The notes: generated by a model not told the origin, from the letters alone. DNA of 64,000 nucleotides from CBCXVS01 sp965178525 (GCA_965178525.1 CBCXVS010000004.1:1-64000); one strand, 5' to 3'; shown: positions 19,681 to 29,386, counted from the stretch's first letter. Made by a program: numbers and translations.

Positions 19681-21216
19681 CAATCCTTGATCGATAAACG
19701 CGGCGATGCGCTCACCAATCATAATGGTCGTGAAATTCGTGTTGGCGCGAATACAATCGGGCATAATGGAGGCGTCCGCGACGCGCAGCCCGTCGATTCC
19801 CCGGACGCGCCCATATTGGTCGACCACCGCGGCGGCATCCGTCTCCGGGCCCATCTTGCAGGTGCCGGACAGATGTTGACCGATGCAGACATTTTCGAGC
19901 ATCCAGGCATCAAGCGCATCGTCGGACGCCAAATCGTCCGCCGTGGGGGTAATCATGGTATCGATAATATCCCGGAACGCCTCATGCTTCATGAGCTGCA
20001 TACAGATCCGCACGCCCTCCCGCAAGCGTGCGTGATCCCACGATTCTTCGAGATAGCGGCAATTGATGTGGGGCTGCACCGTCGGATCCGCCGATGCCAG
20101 CGTGATGGCGCCAGCGCCAACCGCCAGCTCCAGCATGCAGGTGAACCGAATGCCTTCTTCGCCAAACGGATCGCCGCCCAGGGGTGTGGAAAAAGAGGAG
20201 GGAAAGATCTGCATATCGTTTCGGGTGTCCGACCCCGCCGCCGTGTAGCGCAGGACGGTTTGAATCCGCGGCGCCGTGGGATCCAGGGGAAAACCATCTT
20301 TGACCTTGGCCCGCAACGGCACCAACGGATGATCGCGCAAGTTCTGCCCCACGCCGGGCAAATCATGCAGCGCCGGGATGCCGAGGCTTTGCAAGTGGGC
20401 AGTAGGACCAATCCCCGACAGCATCAGGATCTGCGGAGAGGCAACCGCCCCAGCACTCAAGACAATCTGGCGCCCTGCCACGACGAACTGCTCGCCACCG
20501 CTTTCCACTTCGACCCCCACCGCTTTACGTCCCTCAAAGAGGAGACGCCTGACATGCACATTAGCCCGCACCGTCAGATTCAGCCGATGCCGATTGGGAT
20601 TGAGGTATGTCAGCGCCGTACTCATCCGCACCCCATCCGGATTGTTCATGGGAAACGGGCCGACACCTGCAGAATCCGGGTGGTTGTGGTCGTAGACCTC
20701 CGCATACCCTGCCGCTAAACAGGCACGGTGAAAAGCATTCTGTAAGGGAAGCCACGCCTCGCGCTTGTGCCTGCGGACGGGAATGGGCCCATCGAAACCG
20801 TGGAAATCATCCTGGATATCCGTATCGGTCTCCAGCTTGCGAAAGTAGGGCAAGACGTTGATATACGCCCATTCATCGTTCCCCCAGGATGCCCAGTTGT
20901 CATAATCCTCCGGGACACCGCGCAAGAACACTTGGCCATTAATGGCACTGGTGCCACCCAGCACCCGGCCCCGCGGCCCCGCGATGGGCTCTTGCTGGGG
21001 TGTGGCGGTCCCGGTAAACGACCAGTTGTGCGGCGCACCCATCTCGGAGGCCGTGGGGGCATAGCCATATTTCAAATCATCGGGGAGCAATTCGATACTG
21101 GGATAATCCGGGCCAGCTTCAAGTAACAAGACGGAGCGGTCCGGCGCTTCGGACAACCGGGTTGCGATCGTGGCCCCTGCTGAGCCGCCTCCGATGATAA
21201 TCACGTCGTACGTCAT
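19678..21216 (-). CDS. GMC-family FAD oxidoreductase (choline/alcohol dehydrogenase-like)
   Basis: N-terminal ADP-binding fold IIIGGGSAGATIATRLSE, then the GMC signature GRVLGGTSAINGQVFLRG, ILSAGAVASPQILMLSGIGP (GMC signature 2) and a C-terminal HLSGTCKMG catalytic-region segment. 512 residues. AGGAG lies upstream of the ATG. It oxidises an unknown alcohol using FAD. Its TAA stop codon coincides with the last bases of the MITE-like repeat, so a few original C-terminal residues may have been replaced. A paralogue lies at 55507-57108. Confidence 0.93.
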   Translation of the reverse strand: MTYDVIIIGGGSAGATIATRLSEAPDRSVLLLEAGPDYPSIELLPDDLKYGYAPTASEMGAPHNWSFTGTATPQQEPIAGPRGRVLGGTSAINGQVFLRGVPEDYDNWASWGNDEWAYINVLPYFRKLETDTDIQDDFHGFDGPIPVRRHKREAWLPLQNAFHRACLAAGYAEVYDHNHPDSAGVGPFPMNNPDGVRMSTALTYLNPNRHRLNLTVRANVHVRRLLFEGRKAVGVEVESGGEQFVVAGRQIVLSAGAVASPQILMLSGIGPTAHLQSLGIPALHDLPGVGQNLRDHPLVPLRAKVKDGFPLDPTAPRIQTVLRYTAAGSDTRNDMQIFPSSFSTPLGGDPFGEEGIRFTCMLELAVGAGAITLASADPTVQPHINCRYLEESWDHARLREGVRICMQLMKHEAFRDIIDTMITPTADDLASDDALDAWMLENVCIGQHLSGTCKMGPETDAAAVVDQYGRVRGIDGLRVADASIMPDCIRANTNFTTIMIGERIAAFIDQGL

Positions 21217-21448
21217 AGGGATCTCCTCACGGCGTCTGAGACGCGTGTGCGATGATGTTTGTCATCGACTGATGTTGTTGGAGCGACAATGGGCATGAGC
21301 CCCTGAAAGCGGATGGGTAGGCGTCATCCGAACACGCGATCTACGCCAGCGTACCCTCGATGCGCATTCAAGTCCATCGTTTTGTGACGATCGGGAAAAG
21401 GGCGGGAGAAAGTGGGGAAAGAGGTGGCGCAGCAACTGGCGCAGTGGC

Positions 21449-22009
21449 TTAGCCCGATTCGTCGGTCTGCAAGGTGTGAATGTTCAACTGGTAGCCATAG
21501 GGGAAGTTCCAGAGTGTGACGTCGGATGGGGCTGCCGACGGCCCGGCATACTGAATGCGCGTCATGAGTTGATTCCGAAAGTAGACGCGCCGTTCGCGGG
21601 GGTGAACGTCGTCTTCGACGCGCCACTGGGCAGTGCTCGGTAGGGCTGGCCATAGGACTTGCTGCAGATCCGACAGGATCAAGGCCGGCGGAAACGGCAT
21701 CTCGCGGTGGGTAAAATTTTCGAAGTCAAGTTTTTGACCGTCATAGCGAAGGACAAAGGCCCGCGTTTGCCAGGGCGTCAGGCCGAGGACCACAATCTGA
21801 TCCGCGCTGATCTCGACATGCGTCCGGAGTTGAATGCGGCGCCCCTCATACTCGCCTTCCAGCAGGCTCTGCGCAGTGAACGTCCCCCCATAACTGCCCG
21901 GTGTCTGAAGAGGATAATAGGTTAAGGGCGAGGGGGGTGGCTCGGTCGGCTCCTGCAGCCAAGCGCAGCTCGATAGGAGGAAGAGGGCGAGCATGAGTAA
22001 CCGTTTCAT
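21449..22009 (-). CDS. DUF3261-type lipoprotein of aryl-polyene cluster
   Basis: Lipoprotein signal peptide MKRLLMLALFLLSSCAW with lipobox LSSC. The body (VVLGLTPWQTRAFVLRYDGQ, then PPALILSDLQQVLWP) matches the DUF3261 proteins that sit in aryl-polyene clusters (ApeN-like). Its ATG overlaps the stop of the MMPL exporter frame (ATGA), so it is translationally coupled to it. Probable role: periplasmic or outer-membrane partner in delivering the polyene lipid. It is the last gene of the cluster. Confidence 0.8.
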   Translation of the reverse strand: MKRLLMLALFLLSSCAWLQEPTEPPPSPLTYYPLQTPGSYGGTFTAQSLLEGEYEGRRIQLRTHVEISADQIVVLGLTPWQTRAFVLRYDGQKLDFENFTHREMPFPPALILSDLQQVLWPALPSTAQWRVEDDVHPRERRVYFRNQLMTRIQYAGPSAAPSDVTLWNFPYGYQLNIHTLQTDESG

Positions 22010-24353
22010 GATGAGGTCCGTCCAGACCGGGCGATGGGGGCGAGCAAGAGCGCCGCGGCAACGCCGATGAGCGTGGTGAGGCCAATGGCTTGGAGCACCG
22101 CCTGGCTACTCAAGCTCAAGAGCCCGAATGAGAGCAAGGTGGTGAGGGCTGAAAGCGTGAGAGCGAGCATCGTGGTCGGATCTTCATCGGCCGGGCTTTC
22201 CGCTAAAAAATGGTGTAGTCTACCCCCATGCCGAGGATGAGCAGGAGGGCGAGGCAATGCATGAAGTGGAAGGTCTGGCCCAAGAGGCCGAGAACTTCCA
22301 CGGTGATAAGAGCGGCGAGTAGGGGCGGTAGCATAATCAAGACGCCGCGTTTGCCATAGCGCCAGAGCAGGAGGGCGAACACGAGGAGATAAGCCCCGCC
22401 GGCCAGGCGGATCGCCTGCCGCCGGTAGCGCTTGAAAACGCGGGTAAAATCTTCAATCTGATCGACATAATAGACCCCATCAAAACCGGCGATAGCATGG
22501 CGCACCAACTGGATATCGTGGACCTGACGAACCGGGACGAGGATGGATACGCCCTCGTCGGTTTGGCTGAGCCACAGTTGACGCAAGCCGGCGGAGGCGT
22601 CGTGGCGCAGCCAGGTCTCCGGGTGCAAGAACGGGTTTGGACCGCGTTGAAGGGTCTGAAAAAAGTGCTCGATGGGGGCGTCTGCCAAGCCGATTGGGAC
22701 CAACTCCGCCGTGATCTTTTGCCGCTGCGCCAGCAGGGCTTGAGTGGCTGCCCAATTGGCTTTTTGTCGCTGCATGCTGGGGAGAAAATCGGTTAATACC
22801 AGGCCAAACTGAATCGGTGCAGCATGGATGCCGGCTGGCTTTTGACCCAGGCGCTCGCGCAGGGTTTCGAGCGTTTGTAATGCCGACTCCGCGGTGTCGC
22901 CAGTCACGATCAGATGGGTTTGGGGCTGCGTCTCGCCCAGCAGTTGGCGGATGTCCTGGTCTTGGACCACCATCTCCTGCGGCAAGGCGTTAAGTGCCTG
23001 GGGGCTGTCGCTAATGCGTAGCGACCACAGTCCGGTCAGGCCCAGCCCGATACCGAGGGCGCAGGCCGTCAGGAGGGTCACGTGGAATCGGTTCCAGAGG
23101 TTGATCGTCCATTGGGCGCCCCGGTAGAGATACGGGGGCTCGTGGGCTCGGGAATGGGCGTGGCGAAGGGCGTAGGGAAAGCAGAACGCCACGGTGCCGA
23201 ATGACACGAGAATGCCGCAGGACGCGAAGACGGCAATTTGCCGCAGGCCCACGAGAGGGGTGAAGGCGAGGCTGAGATAGCTGAGCACGGTGGTGAGGGC
23301 GCCGAGACTCAAGGCGGGTAGAAGCCGCTGCATCGTGAGCTGAGGCCGCCACGGCACGGCCATGCGGTGATGGGCAAAATAGTGAAAGCTATAGTCGATA
23401 CCGATGCCAATGAGGCTGGCGCCAAAAGCGAGCGTGAGGGCGTGGAGTTCACCGAAGAGCCAGAGGGAGATGCCCAGCGCACTCCAAATGCCGGCCCCGA
23501 TCGGAATCAGGGCGAGGGCGAGGTGTTTGAGGGTGCGAAAGGTGCTGAGCGTCAGCAAGACCACCCCGAAGATGGAGCCGATACTGATGCGGGCGATATC
23601 GGTGTGGATCCGTTGGCGCGTGGCCGACGCGAAGCGGGCCACGGAGGTTGAGGTCAGTTGGATCCCGGGCCAGGCCTGACGCAGGTCGCGGCGCCACTTG
23701 GCCCATTGGGTATCATAGTCGATCTGGGTCTGGGTACCAAACGGGTTGAAGGCGAGTTGCGCGGTGATGACAGTGTACCAGCGGCCATGATCCCGCCCGG
23801 TCAGCAGCCCGCTATCCACGTGCAGCCGAGTCCCGGGCTGTCCCCAGCCCTGGGCCAGAGCGGGGAAAAACAGGAGGGGATCCCGGTCCAGAAATCGCGT
23901 GGCAAATGCGGACGTGGGTTGATACAGCGTTTGCTGAAGTCGCTGCAGGAGACGCTGATAGCCGGTTGGCATGTCGAGAGACCGGCGGATGTCAGGACTC
24001 AGAATTTGGTAGCGCAAGGAGAAATACAAGTCGAAAAAGGCGGGCTGCTGCCGGCTGTAATCCCATTGCACGCTTTTGAACAGCGGGCTCGCGGCCATCC
24101 AGGTACCGAGTTGGCGCGTGGCGTCGCGGCCGATCTGGGGCTGTTCGTGCGCCACTACGACGAGGGTGGTGCGCCCCAACGCGCCGGCGGCTAGGCGCCG
24201 GAGGAATTGCAGGGCCGGGTCTTGTTCGTTTTTGGGAAGGAGGGCGAGCACATCGGCCTGCAGCCGCCAGTTCCGGGTGACGTGAAACCCGGACAGGGTA
24301 AATAGGACGGCCAGAACGCCGGCCCACACCACCGTGCTTTTTGAACCCCACAT
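22006..24353 (-). pseudogene. MMPL/RND-type exporter, one-base frameshift near C-terminus
   Basis: A large membrane protein with two six-helix halves (each after a periplasmic loop): FGASLIGIGIDYSFHYFAHHR in the first half and ALLLILGMGVDYTIF at the start of the second. The frame stops at 22203 in a run of six T (coding strand). One more T restores DYTIFLAESPADED, and the last four-helix part (LTLSALTTLLSFGLLSLSS) continues to 22006. Corrected length about 780 residues is typical for the ApeM-like exporters of aryl-polyene clusters. Either a real lesion or a homopolymer error. Confidence 0.88.
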
Positions 24354-24414
24354 GCCGCAGCCGTCCCCGTTTTTGGAGTGGACGAACTCAATTCAATTCA
24401 TGATAGGTCGTTGG

Positions 24415-25104
24415 CTACTCAATTGGCGACCAATCAAACCGATCGCGGTAGGCCGCCCACTGGGATTCGGCGAGAATGCGCGCATCCAGGAAACGGTCGG
24501 ACGTGATATCGCCGTTGGTCTCCTGCACGTGGAGAGCGACGAGCTGCTCCCGTTCGCCGTCGAGTACCAGACAGGCGATCAACTTGGCCATCACGGTGTG
24601 CGCCGGTTTAAGTCCCAATTGCCACTCGGCTCCGTACGCTGAGAAATAGACGTGAAAATGCGTGTGCAGGGTGTCCCAGGAGCCGGAAAACACGGCGAGA
24701 AATGCCTCGACAAACGCTTTGGCAGCGGGCAACTTGGCCAGGGTCAACGCCTCGGTTGCACCGCTCGCATGGCGTTGGTAAATGGCGCTGTCCGTAATTA
24801 AGAGTTCTTGCTGAAAGGGACTCTTTAATTGCCGGTATAAACCTTGCCGGGGGATGAAAATGAGCAGACCGGTGGAGCGCAGCGGGCGCCGGAGCAGCGC
24901 GATGTGTTTGACTTCGGCAAAGCGGCTCGTGAAACCGTGGCCCTGGTGCACGGCCAGGATGCGCCTGAGCGCCTCCGGAACCGTCGTGCGGGTGAGGGGC
25001 TGTTGAAACCGATCATCCCAGTCGGCGCACGGGGCCGGTGGCGCCGTGGCCGATTCGGCGGCCATAGCCGAGGTGAACAGCAGCACCAGCATCACGAGCC
25101 ACAT
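24415..25104 (-). CDS. LolA-like outer-membrane lipoprotein carrier
   Basis: Signal peptide MWLVMLVLLFTSAMAAES; the ATG at 25104 has AGGGGGA at good distance and fits better than the upstream Met at 25233. The mature part has the LolA layout: FTSRFAEVKHIALLRRPLRS, FIPRQGLYRQLKSPFQQELL, and an alternating beta-rich half barrel. Such LolA-type proteins (ApeL) occur next to the MMPL exporter in aryl-polyene clusters and are thought to carry the lipid through the periplasm. The gene precedes the exporter gene by about 60 bp. Confidence 0.83.
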   Translation of the reverse strand: MWLVMLVLLFTSAMAAESATAPPAPCADWDDRFQQPLTRTTVPEALRRILAVHQGHGFTSRFAEVKHIALLRRPLRSTGLLIFIPRQGLYRQLKSPFQQELLITDSAIYQRHASGATEALTLAKLPAAKAFVEAFLAVFSGSWDTLHTHFHVYFSAYGAEWQLGLKPAHTVMAKLIACLVLDGEREQLVALHVQETNGDITSDRFLDARILAESQWAAYRDRFDWSPIE

Positions 25105-25414
25105 GATTCCCCCTGAAAACATGCGGAAATACGTTCCCCATTTGAGTGCCGCAAGGCCAGCAAGATCGAGGCTGACGGGGGAACGTGGCGTGCGGTATGC
25201 AGTACTATAGCACTTTGGCCCGGCGGCGTACAAATTGGCAAAGACAATTTAACCCGGGCAGACATGGGACGCCGCGCTGCTTCCCGGCGTCGGGTCCGAC
25301 GCGTATTGACCGAACCTGCTATACTGCATTTCCGGTCGCTATGTAGGCCGGTCGACACCGGCTGCGGGCCAAATCGCAGGTTCGCCAAGGCAATTCCAAG
25401 GGAGGGCGCTGTAC
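25105..25414. promoter_or_regulatory. Divergent intergenic region, 310 bp
   Basis: Lies between the LolA-like gene (minus) and the methyltransferase gene (plus), so it should contain both promoters. TATACT at 25320-25325 could be a -10 box for the plus strand, but no good -35 box stands at the right distance. Nothing else was recognised. Confidence 0.35.
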
Positions 25415-26176
25415 GTGGAGTCTGATGCAAATTCGGTGGGGTCTCAACTGCCACCGCATCCGCCTTTGCAGCATTATTATCGCGATGAGGCTGGACGGCG
25501 GTCCTATCTCGATCAGGCATTTGACGTGTCGGCCCAATACTACGATCGGCTCAGTTGCTTACTCGGCTTTGGCGTCGATTGCTGGTACCGGCGCCGGGCG
25601 CTCCTGCGGGCTGGCTTGGCGCCCGGGATGTCGATGCTCGATGTGGGATGCAGCACGGGGTTGAGTGCGGCGGCGGCAATGGAGATGGTCGGGCCCGGCG
25701 GTCGGGTTATCGGGGTTGAACCGAGCCGTGGTATGCTGGCTGAGGCCCTGGGACGGCAGCGGCTGCACGCCGGCATCCGGGGTCTGGCCGAGCGCCTGCC
25801 GGTAGACGACGCCACGTTTGATTTTGTCTGTATGAGCTTTGCCCTGCGCCATGTGGCAGACCTGCGGGCAGCATTTGAGGAATTTAAACGAGTGCTCAAG
25901 CCGGGCGGGATCCTGCTGATTGTCGAGTTGACACCGCCTCAGTCTGGCCTTTTATACCGGCTGTTGCGATTTTATATGAGGACCGTGGTGCCGTTGATCA
26001 TCCGGCTGTGGTCCCGTAGCCGGGTGGCGCAGGAGCTGTATGTCTACTGCTGGGAAACCCACGACCAGTGTGTATCAGCCGATATGATTTTGTCGACCAT
26101 GCGGCAGGTGGGGCTTAAAGGCGTGGGGCGCTGGGTGGACGTGGGGCTGTTTAGTGAGTATACCGGCCAGAAATGA
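25415..26176 (+). CDS. UbiE/COQ5-like SAM methyltransferase in aryl-polyene cluster
   Basis: Motif I MLDVGCSTGLSAAAAMEMVG, strand 2 acid in GVEPSRGML, motif IV DFVCMSFALRHV, and motif VI LKPGGILLIVELTPP. 253 residues with an N-terminal region (AQYYDRLSCLLGFGVD) like ubiquinone/menaquinone methyltransferases. GTG start with GGGAGG upstream. One of only two plus-strand genes inside the cluster. A likely role is O-methylation of the aryl head group, as known for xanthomonadin-type polyenes; this is inference from context. Confidence 0.85.
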   Translation: MESDANSVGSQLPPHPPLQHYYRDEAGRRSYLDQAFDVSAQYYDRLSCLLGFGVDCWYRRRALLRAGLAPGMSMLDVGCSTGLSAAAAMEMVGPGGRVIGVEPSRGMLAEALGRQRLHAGIRGLAERLPVDDATFDFVCMSFALRHVADLRAAFEEFKRVLKPGGILLIVELTPPQSGLLYRLLRFYMRTVVPLIIRLWSRSRVAQELYVYCWETHDQCVSADMILSTMRQVGLKGVGRWVDVGLFSEYTGQK

Positions 26177-26180
26177 GGTG

Positions 26181-26918
26181 TCAGGCGCCCCACTGGCGCC
26201 GGAGCAGTCGGGGCAGCCGGAATACCATGCCGATGAGCAACCGGGTATGCATCCAGCTAATCCGGACGTTATCCTGCAGCAAGCGAAAATGTGACAGGCC
26301 CCCTGGGGGGTAGAGGACCGGGGTGTCGACATGGTGCATGGGGACACCGGCCCAGTACAGCCGGACCGCGATTTCGGGATCGAAATCCATGCGGCTCCCC
26401 AGTCGGCAGCGTTTGCCCACGGTCACGGTTGAGGCGAGCGGATAAACGCGGAACCCAAAGAGGGGATCGCCGATATCGAAGGACAGGGTTTCCGCCCAGG
26501 CGCACCAGACCGAAATTTTTCGCCCGAAGTATCGCGACCTGGGGACATCGTCGCCGAAGATAGGGTTCCCGAGAATGAGGGCCTCGGGATGGGCCGCGGC
26601 AGCCTCCAGAAACCGGCTGATGTCCCCAGTATGATGCTGACCGTCTGCATCGATTTGCACCGCGTGGGTGTAGCCCGCCACCTCAGCGTGGCGAAAGCCA
26701 GTGGTGAGGGCGATGCCTTTGCCCGCGTTGGGGGCTTGACGGATCAAGTGGGTCCATGGATAGCGGGCCGTGACCGAGGCCAGCACCTGTTGGGTGGCGC
26801 TATCGGAGCCATCATCGACGATAATGCAGGGCAGGCTGAGGGGCTCCAGACTGGCCAGGACCGCTTCGATGGTATCTTTGTGATTGTAGATGGGGATGAG
26901 CACGCACGGGTTGATCAT
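26181..26918 (-). CDS. Glycosyltransferase family 2 (dolichyl-phosphate mannosyltransferase-like)
   Basis: VLIPIYNHKDTIEAVLASL at the N-terminus, CIIVDDGSDSATQQVL and HAVQIDADGQHHTG with the DxD metal site. ApeJ of canonical aryl-polyene clusters is a GT2 domain fused to an acyltransferase; here only the GT2 part (245 residues) is present. The ATG overlaps the dehydratase stop (ATGA). It probably glycosylates the polyene lipid. It converges with the methyltransferase gene, with 4 bp between stops. Confidence 0.88.
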   Translation of the reverse strand: MINPCVLIPIYNHKDTIEAVLASLEPLSLPCIIVDDGSDSATQQVLASVTARYPWTHLIRQAPNAGKGIALTTGFRHAEVAGYTHAVQIDADGQHHTGDISRFLEAAAAHPEALILGNPIFGDDVPRSRYFGRKISVWCAWAETLSFDIGDPLFGFRVYPLASTVTVGKRCRLGSRMDFDPEIAVRLYWAGVPMHHVDTPVLYPPGGLSHFRLLQDNVRISWMHTRLLIGMVFRLPRLLRRQWGA

Positions 26919-27283
26919 GGCTGCACAATAAGGCGACCGGAGGCGAATGGTTTGTCGGCGGCAAACACGCGGTATTGCCAGGTTGTGGTTGGGTGGTCAT
27001 ACGATAAGTCGATGACAAAGATTTGCTGGGGCAAGAGGGGTCGGTGAAATTTCACCGCTTCCATGGCCTCGATCACCAAAGGTTTGCCGGTGTGCATCTC
27101 GATATAATCGATGACCCATTTGAGCTGGCATACCCCAGCCACAATCGGCGCCTGGGGGAAGTGCCCCTCCAGGTAGACCAGGTCATCCGGCACGCGCAGG
27201 TGCAGAACCCACCCGGTGTCGGTTTGCTCGGTGCTCAGCACGTGTGGGTGACGGGGTTGAAGGCGCGGCGGCGATGGATTCAT
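26915..27283 (-). CDS. Hot-dog 3-hydroxyacyl-ACP dehydratase (ApeI-like)
   Basis: Single hot-dog domain of 122 residues: VYLEGHFPQAPIVAGVCQLKW carries the catalytic His of FabA/FabZ-type dehydratases, followed by the long hot-dog helix and VKFHRPLLPQQ. It probably dehydrates the growing polyketide chain to yield conjugated double bonds. It directly follows a COG4648-type membrane protein gene (TAG then ATG) and is coupled to the GT2 gene. Confidence 0.85.
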   Translation of the reverse strand: MNPSPPRLQPRHPHVLSTEQTDTGWVLHLRVPDDLVYLEGHFPQAPIVAGVCQLKWVIDYIEMHTGKPLVIEAMEAVKFHRPLLPQQIFVIDLSYDHPTTTWQYRVFAADKPFASGRLIVQP

Positions 27284-27571
27284 CTAGGCTTCCCTCTGCC
27301 GGGGGTCTTCCCGAGGTGGAAACAGTTTTTTGAAAAACGCATCCGTTGGCAGCCCCACATAGCGCCGGAAGCGCCAGTGGCGGTAGAAGAGTTCGGCTGT
27401 GAACAGCAGACCCATGGCGCCATAGGCAATCAATCCATTGTATAGGCTCCACACTTCAAGTGCTGCGCAACACGCCGTCAGCCCAGCCACTGTGCCGTTG
27501 AAGACAAAGAAGATAACCCAGATGAGTGTCACTAGACGACAATACCGAAGCTGCTCCTCATTGAAGGTCAT
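27284..27571 (-). CDS. COG4648-like membrane protein, C-terminal part
   Basis: 95 residues from MTFNEEQLRYCRLVTLIWV with the membrane segments WVIFFVFNGTVAGLTACCAALEVWSLYNGL and IAYGAMGLLFTAELFYRHW (positions approximate). This is the C-terminal half of the COG4648 (ApeG-like) aryl-polyene membrane proteins. Its ATG overlaps the TGA of the N-terminal half by four bases (ATGA at 27568-27571). The protein may be made as two coupled subunits, or the gene may be frameshifted: the frames differ by one position and a small indel near 27575-27600 would fuse them. Confidence 0.75.
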   Translation of the reverse strand: MTFNEEQLRYCRLVTLIWVIFFVFNGTVAGLTACCAALEVWSLYNGLIAYGAMGLLFTAELFYRHWRFRRYVGLPTDAFFKKLFPPREDPRQREA

Positions 27572-27942
27572 GGCGGTGGCCGCTGGGCGAAAATGGCTGC
27601 CATACTCGGGGGCCGGAACAGCGTGTAGCCAAAAGAGATCAAGAGATTCACGGAGATCAGGACGGGCAGATAGAGCATGACATGGGATTGGTTTAAAAAC
27701 GCGCTGATCAGGCAGAGCAGCATCACGCCCATCACTGGGGCCAGAAGCCGCAGCGTGTACGGGTCGCGCATTTTGAGTACGGTCCCGACGATGACCATGA
27801 AGCCGAACAAGATGGCGACGAGACGCGGCGAGAAGGTTTTGAGGCCGAAATACATGGCCAAGGGATAGAACACCGCACCACATATGAGCGTGATGGGGAT
27901 GAGTTTCTTTCGCATGGAAGCCGTACTTTTGGCCATGACCAC
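27568..27942 (-). CDS. COG4648-like membrane protein, N-terminal part
   Basis: 124 residues with three to four hydrophobic segments (LIPITLICGAVFYPLAMYFG, LVAILFGFMVIVGTVL, LLAPVMGVMLLCLISAFL, YLPVLISVNLLISFGYTLF). This matches the first half of ApeG-like proteins, which normally are single chains of about 190 residues. The start could be at 27942 or at the Met of MRKKLIPITL (27915). The downstream half follows with a four-base overlap. Function in the pathway is not established. Confidence 0.75.
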   Translation of the reverse strand: MVMAKSTASMRKKLIPITLICGAVFYPLAMYFGLKTFSPRLVAILFGFMVIVGTVLKMRDPYTLRLLAPVMGVMLLCLISAFLNQSHVMLYLPVLISVNLLISFGYTLFRPPSMAAIFAQRPPP

Positions 27943-27987
27943 GAGGTAACTCTCGTCAATAGAGTCACTGACTTTCGCCGGCCTGTA

Positions 27988-28239
27988 CTAGAGGTTTAAT
28001 TTGGGGTGGACGATCTCGACGATGTCGGAAACGGTGCGAATTAACCTCAGCTCTTCTTCTTGCAGCTTGACACCCGTCCTCGATTCCATATTGACCGCGA
28101 GGTCGATCGCATCGAAGCTATCGAGATCCAAGTCTCGATAGAGATGCGCTTCTAGGGTCACCGCACCTTCTTCGAGTTCAAAGGTTTCAGTTAAGAGCTG
28201 CTGGACTTGCTTTAAAATCTCTTCTTTGGTCATCATCAT
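27988..28239 (-). CDS. Acyl carrier protein
   Basis: Four-helix carrier protein with the phosphopantetheine serine in DLDLDSFDAIDLAV. About 83 residues from MMMTKEEILKQVQQLL. Upstream in-frame Met codons exist to 28377, but AAAGG lies before the 28239 Met and the family normally begins here. One of three carrier proteins in the cluster (with 39585 and 46629), as usual for aryl-polyene systems. Confidence 0.87.
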   Translation of the reverse strand: MMMTKEEILKQVQQLLTETFELEEGAVTLEAHLYRDLDLDSFDAIDLAVNMESRTGVKLQEEELRLIRTVSDIVEIVHPKLNL

Positions 28240-28342
28240 ATCGACAGTTGCTGACCTTTCTATGTTATCCACGCGGGAGATGCCGGCCCCGATCGACAGC
28301 CGGGCTATAGTGTAGCATATCTCACCGGGAAGCGGGAGTCCA

Positions 28343-29236
28343 TTAAGTTTGAGACGAATGCGGCACCGTGGGCTCAACTACGATTTCACGGAGTTGATGG
28401 CGAAGAAATTCTTCAAAATATCGCGTCAGGGCTCTCACTTGGAGCGGCATCCCCACCTTATCCGTGACCGCTTTCGGTATGGTAAGGGGGGAGAGAAAGC
28501 GCAGGGTGAACGTCATGGGGCGCGGGGGGATCGCATGCCAGGGCTCGTCCTTTAACAGGGTGGGCGGTTCACACGTGATCACGATGGGGACGACGGGCGC
28601 CCCAGTGCGCAGGGCGATTTGGGCCGCCCCGCGGCTGAAGGCATTTAAACCGTAGGCCGGAGAGCGGGTGCCTTCCGGACAAATTAATAGCGGCCGTCCC
28701 GATTGCAGGCTTTTTTGACAGTCTTGAATCAGTTGAGTGGCGTGGTCGTTGGCAATATAGCCCGCGGCCCGGATGATACTGCCCAGATAAAAATGTTCCA
28801 AGAGCGATTTTTTTACGATACAGTGACACGGCGGCAGGCAGCTAATCACGGCCACCACATCAAGGAGCGTTGGATGATTGGCGATGAAAATACAGCCGCC
28901 TAAAGACCGGGTGCATTCCAATCCTTCGATGTTAAAGGTTTCAATGGGTTTGAGAGCTTTCACATATTGCATAAAAAATTTGAAACAGGAACGGATTAAT
29001 CGAAGTGCCCGGAGTTCGGTTTTTTCCGGCTGGGATGAAAAAAGCAGGATGAGGGGAAGTACCATGATGGTCAGGATAAAACCGCCGCATATAAACGTGA
29101 GAAAACAGAGTCCGGTTGCGAGTCGACGCCATTCCGTACTGAGATCGAGCTTTTTCAGCATGATGTCCAAGCCTCTTTGAACGCGATCAGTCATGGGGCT
29201 GAACCAGAATGGCGTTAAGTGAAGCTCTAACTGCAT
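28343..29236 (-). CDS. 1-acyl-glycerol-3-phosphate acyltransferase-like (PlsC family, ApeD-like)
   Basis: N-terminal membrane segment (GLCFLTFICGGFILTIMVL), then IFIANHPTLLDVVAVIS with the NHx4D catalytic motif, and ICPEGTRSPAYGLNAFSRGA as the phosphate-binding EGTR motif. PlsC-like acyltransferases occur in all aryl-polyene clusters and probably attach an acyl group to the polyene lipid. The start is uncertain: Met codons at 29236, 29194 and 29158 are possible. The first of these lies within the 85 bp that is duplicated around the assembly gap. Confidence 0.85.
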   Translation of the reverse strand: MQLELHLTPFWFSPMTDRVQRGLDIMLKKLDLSTEWRRLATGLCFLTFICGGFILTIMVLPLILLFSSQPEKTELRALRLIRSCFKFFMQYVKALKPIETFNIEGLECTRSLGGCIFIANHPTLLDVVAVISCLPPCHCIVKKSLLEHFYLGSIIRAAGYIANDHATQLIQDCQKSLQSGRPLLICPEGTRSPAYGLNAFSRGAAQIALRTGAPVVPIVITCEPPTLLKDEPWHAIPPRPMTFTLRFLSPLTIPKAVTDKVGMPLQVRALTRYFEEFLRHQLREIVVEPTVPHSSQT

Positions 29237-29386
29237 GTCGTGTCAACGGTTGACGCAACACATGAGGGGGTTTTGTCATGAGGGGAGCGGTNNNNNNNNN
29301 NGAATGGCGTTAAGTGAAGCTCTAACTGCATGTCGTGTCAACGGTTGACGCAACACATGAGGGGGTTTTGTCATGAGGGGAGCGGT
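29207..29386. other. Assembly gap with duplicated 85-bp contig ends
   Basis: 29207-29291 and 29302-29386 are identical 85-bp sequences separated by ten N (29292-29301). This is what results when two contigs end in the same sequence and are joined without merging. The true sequence probably contains one copy and no gap, or a collapsed repeat. The cluster's colinearity across this point should be treated as unproven. Confidence 0.85.

Noticed and set aside
19666..20718. Plus-strand 350-codon open frame
   Set aside because: Antisense to the GMC oxidoreductase gene.
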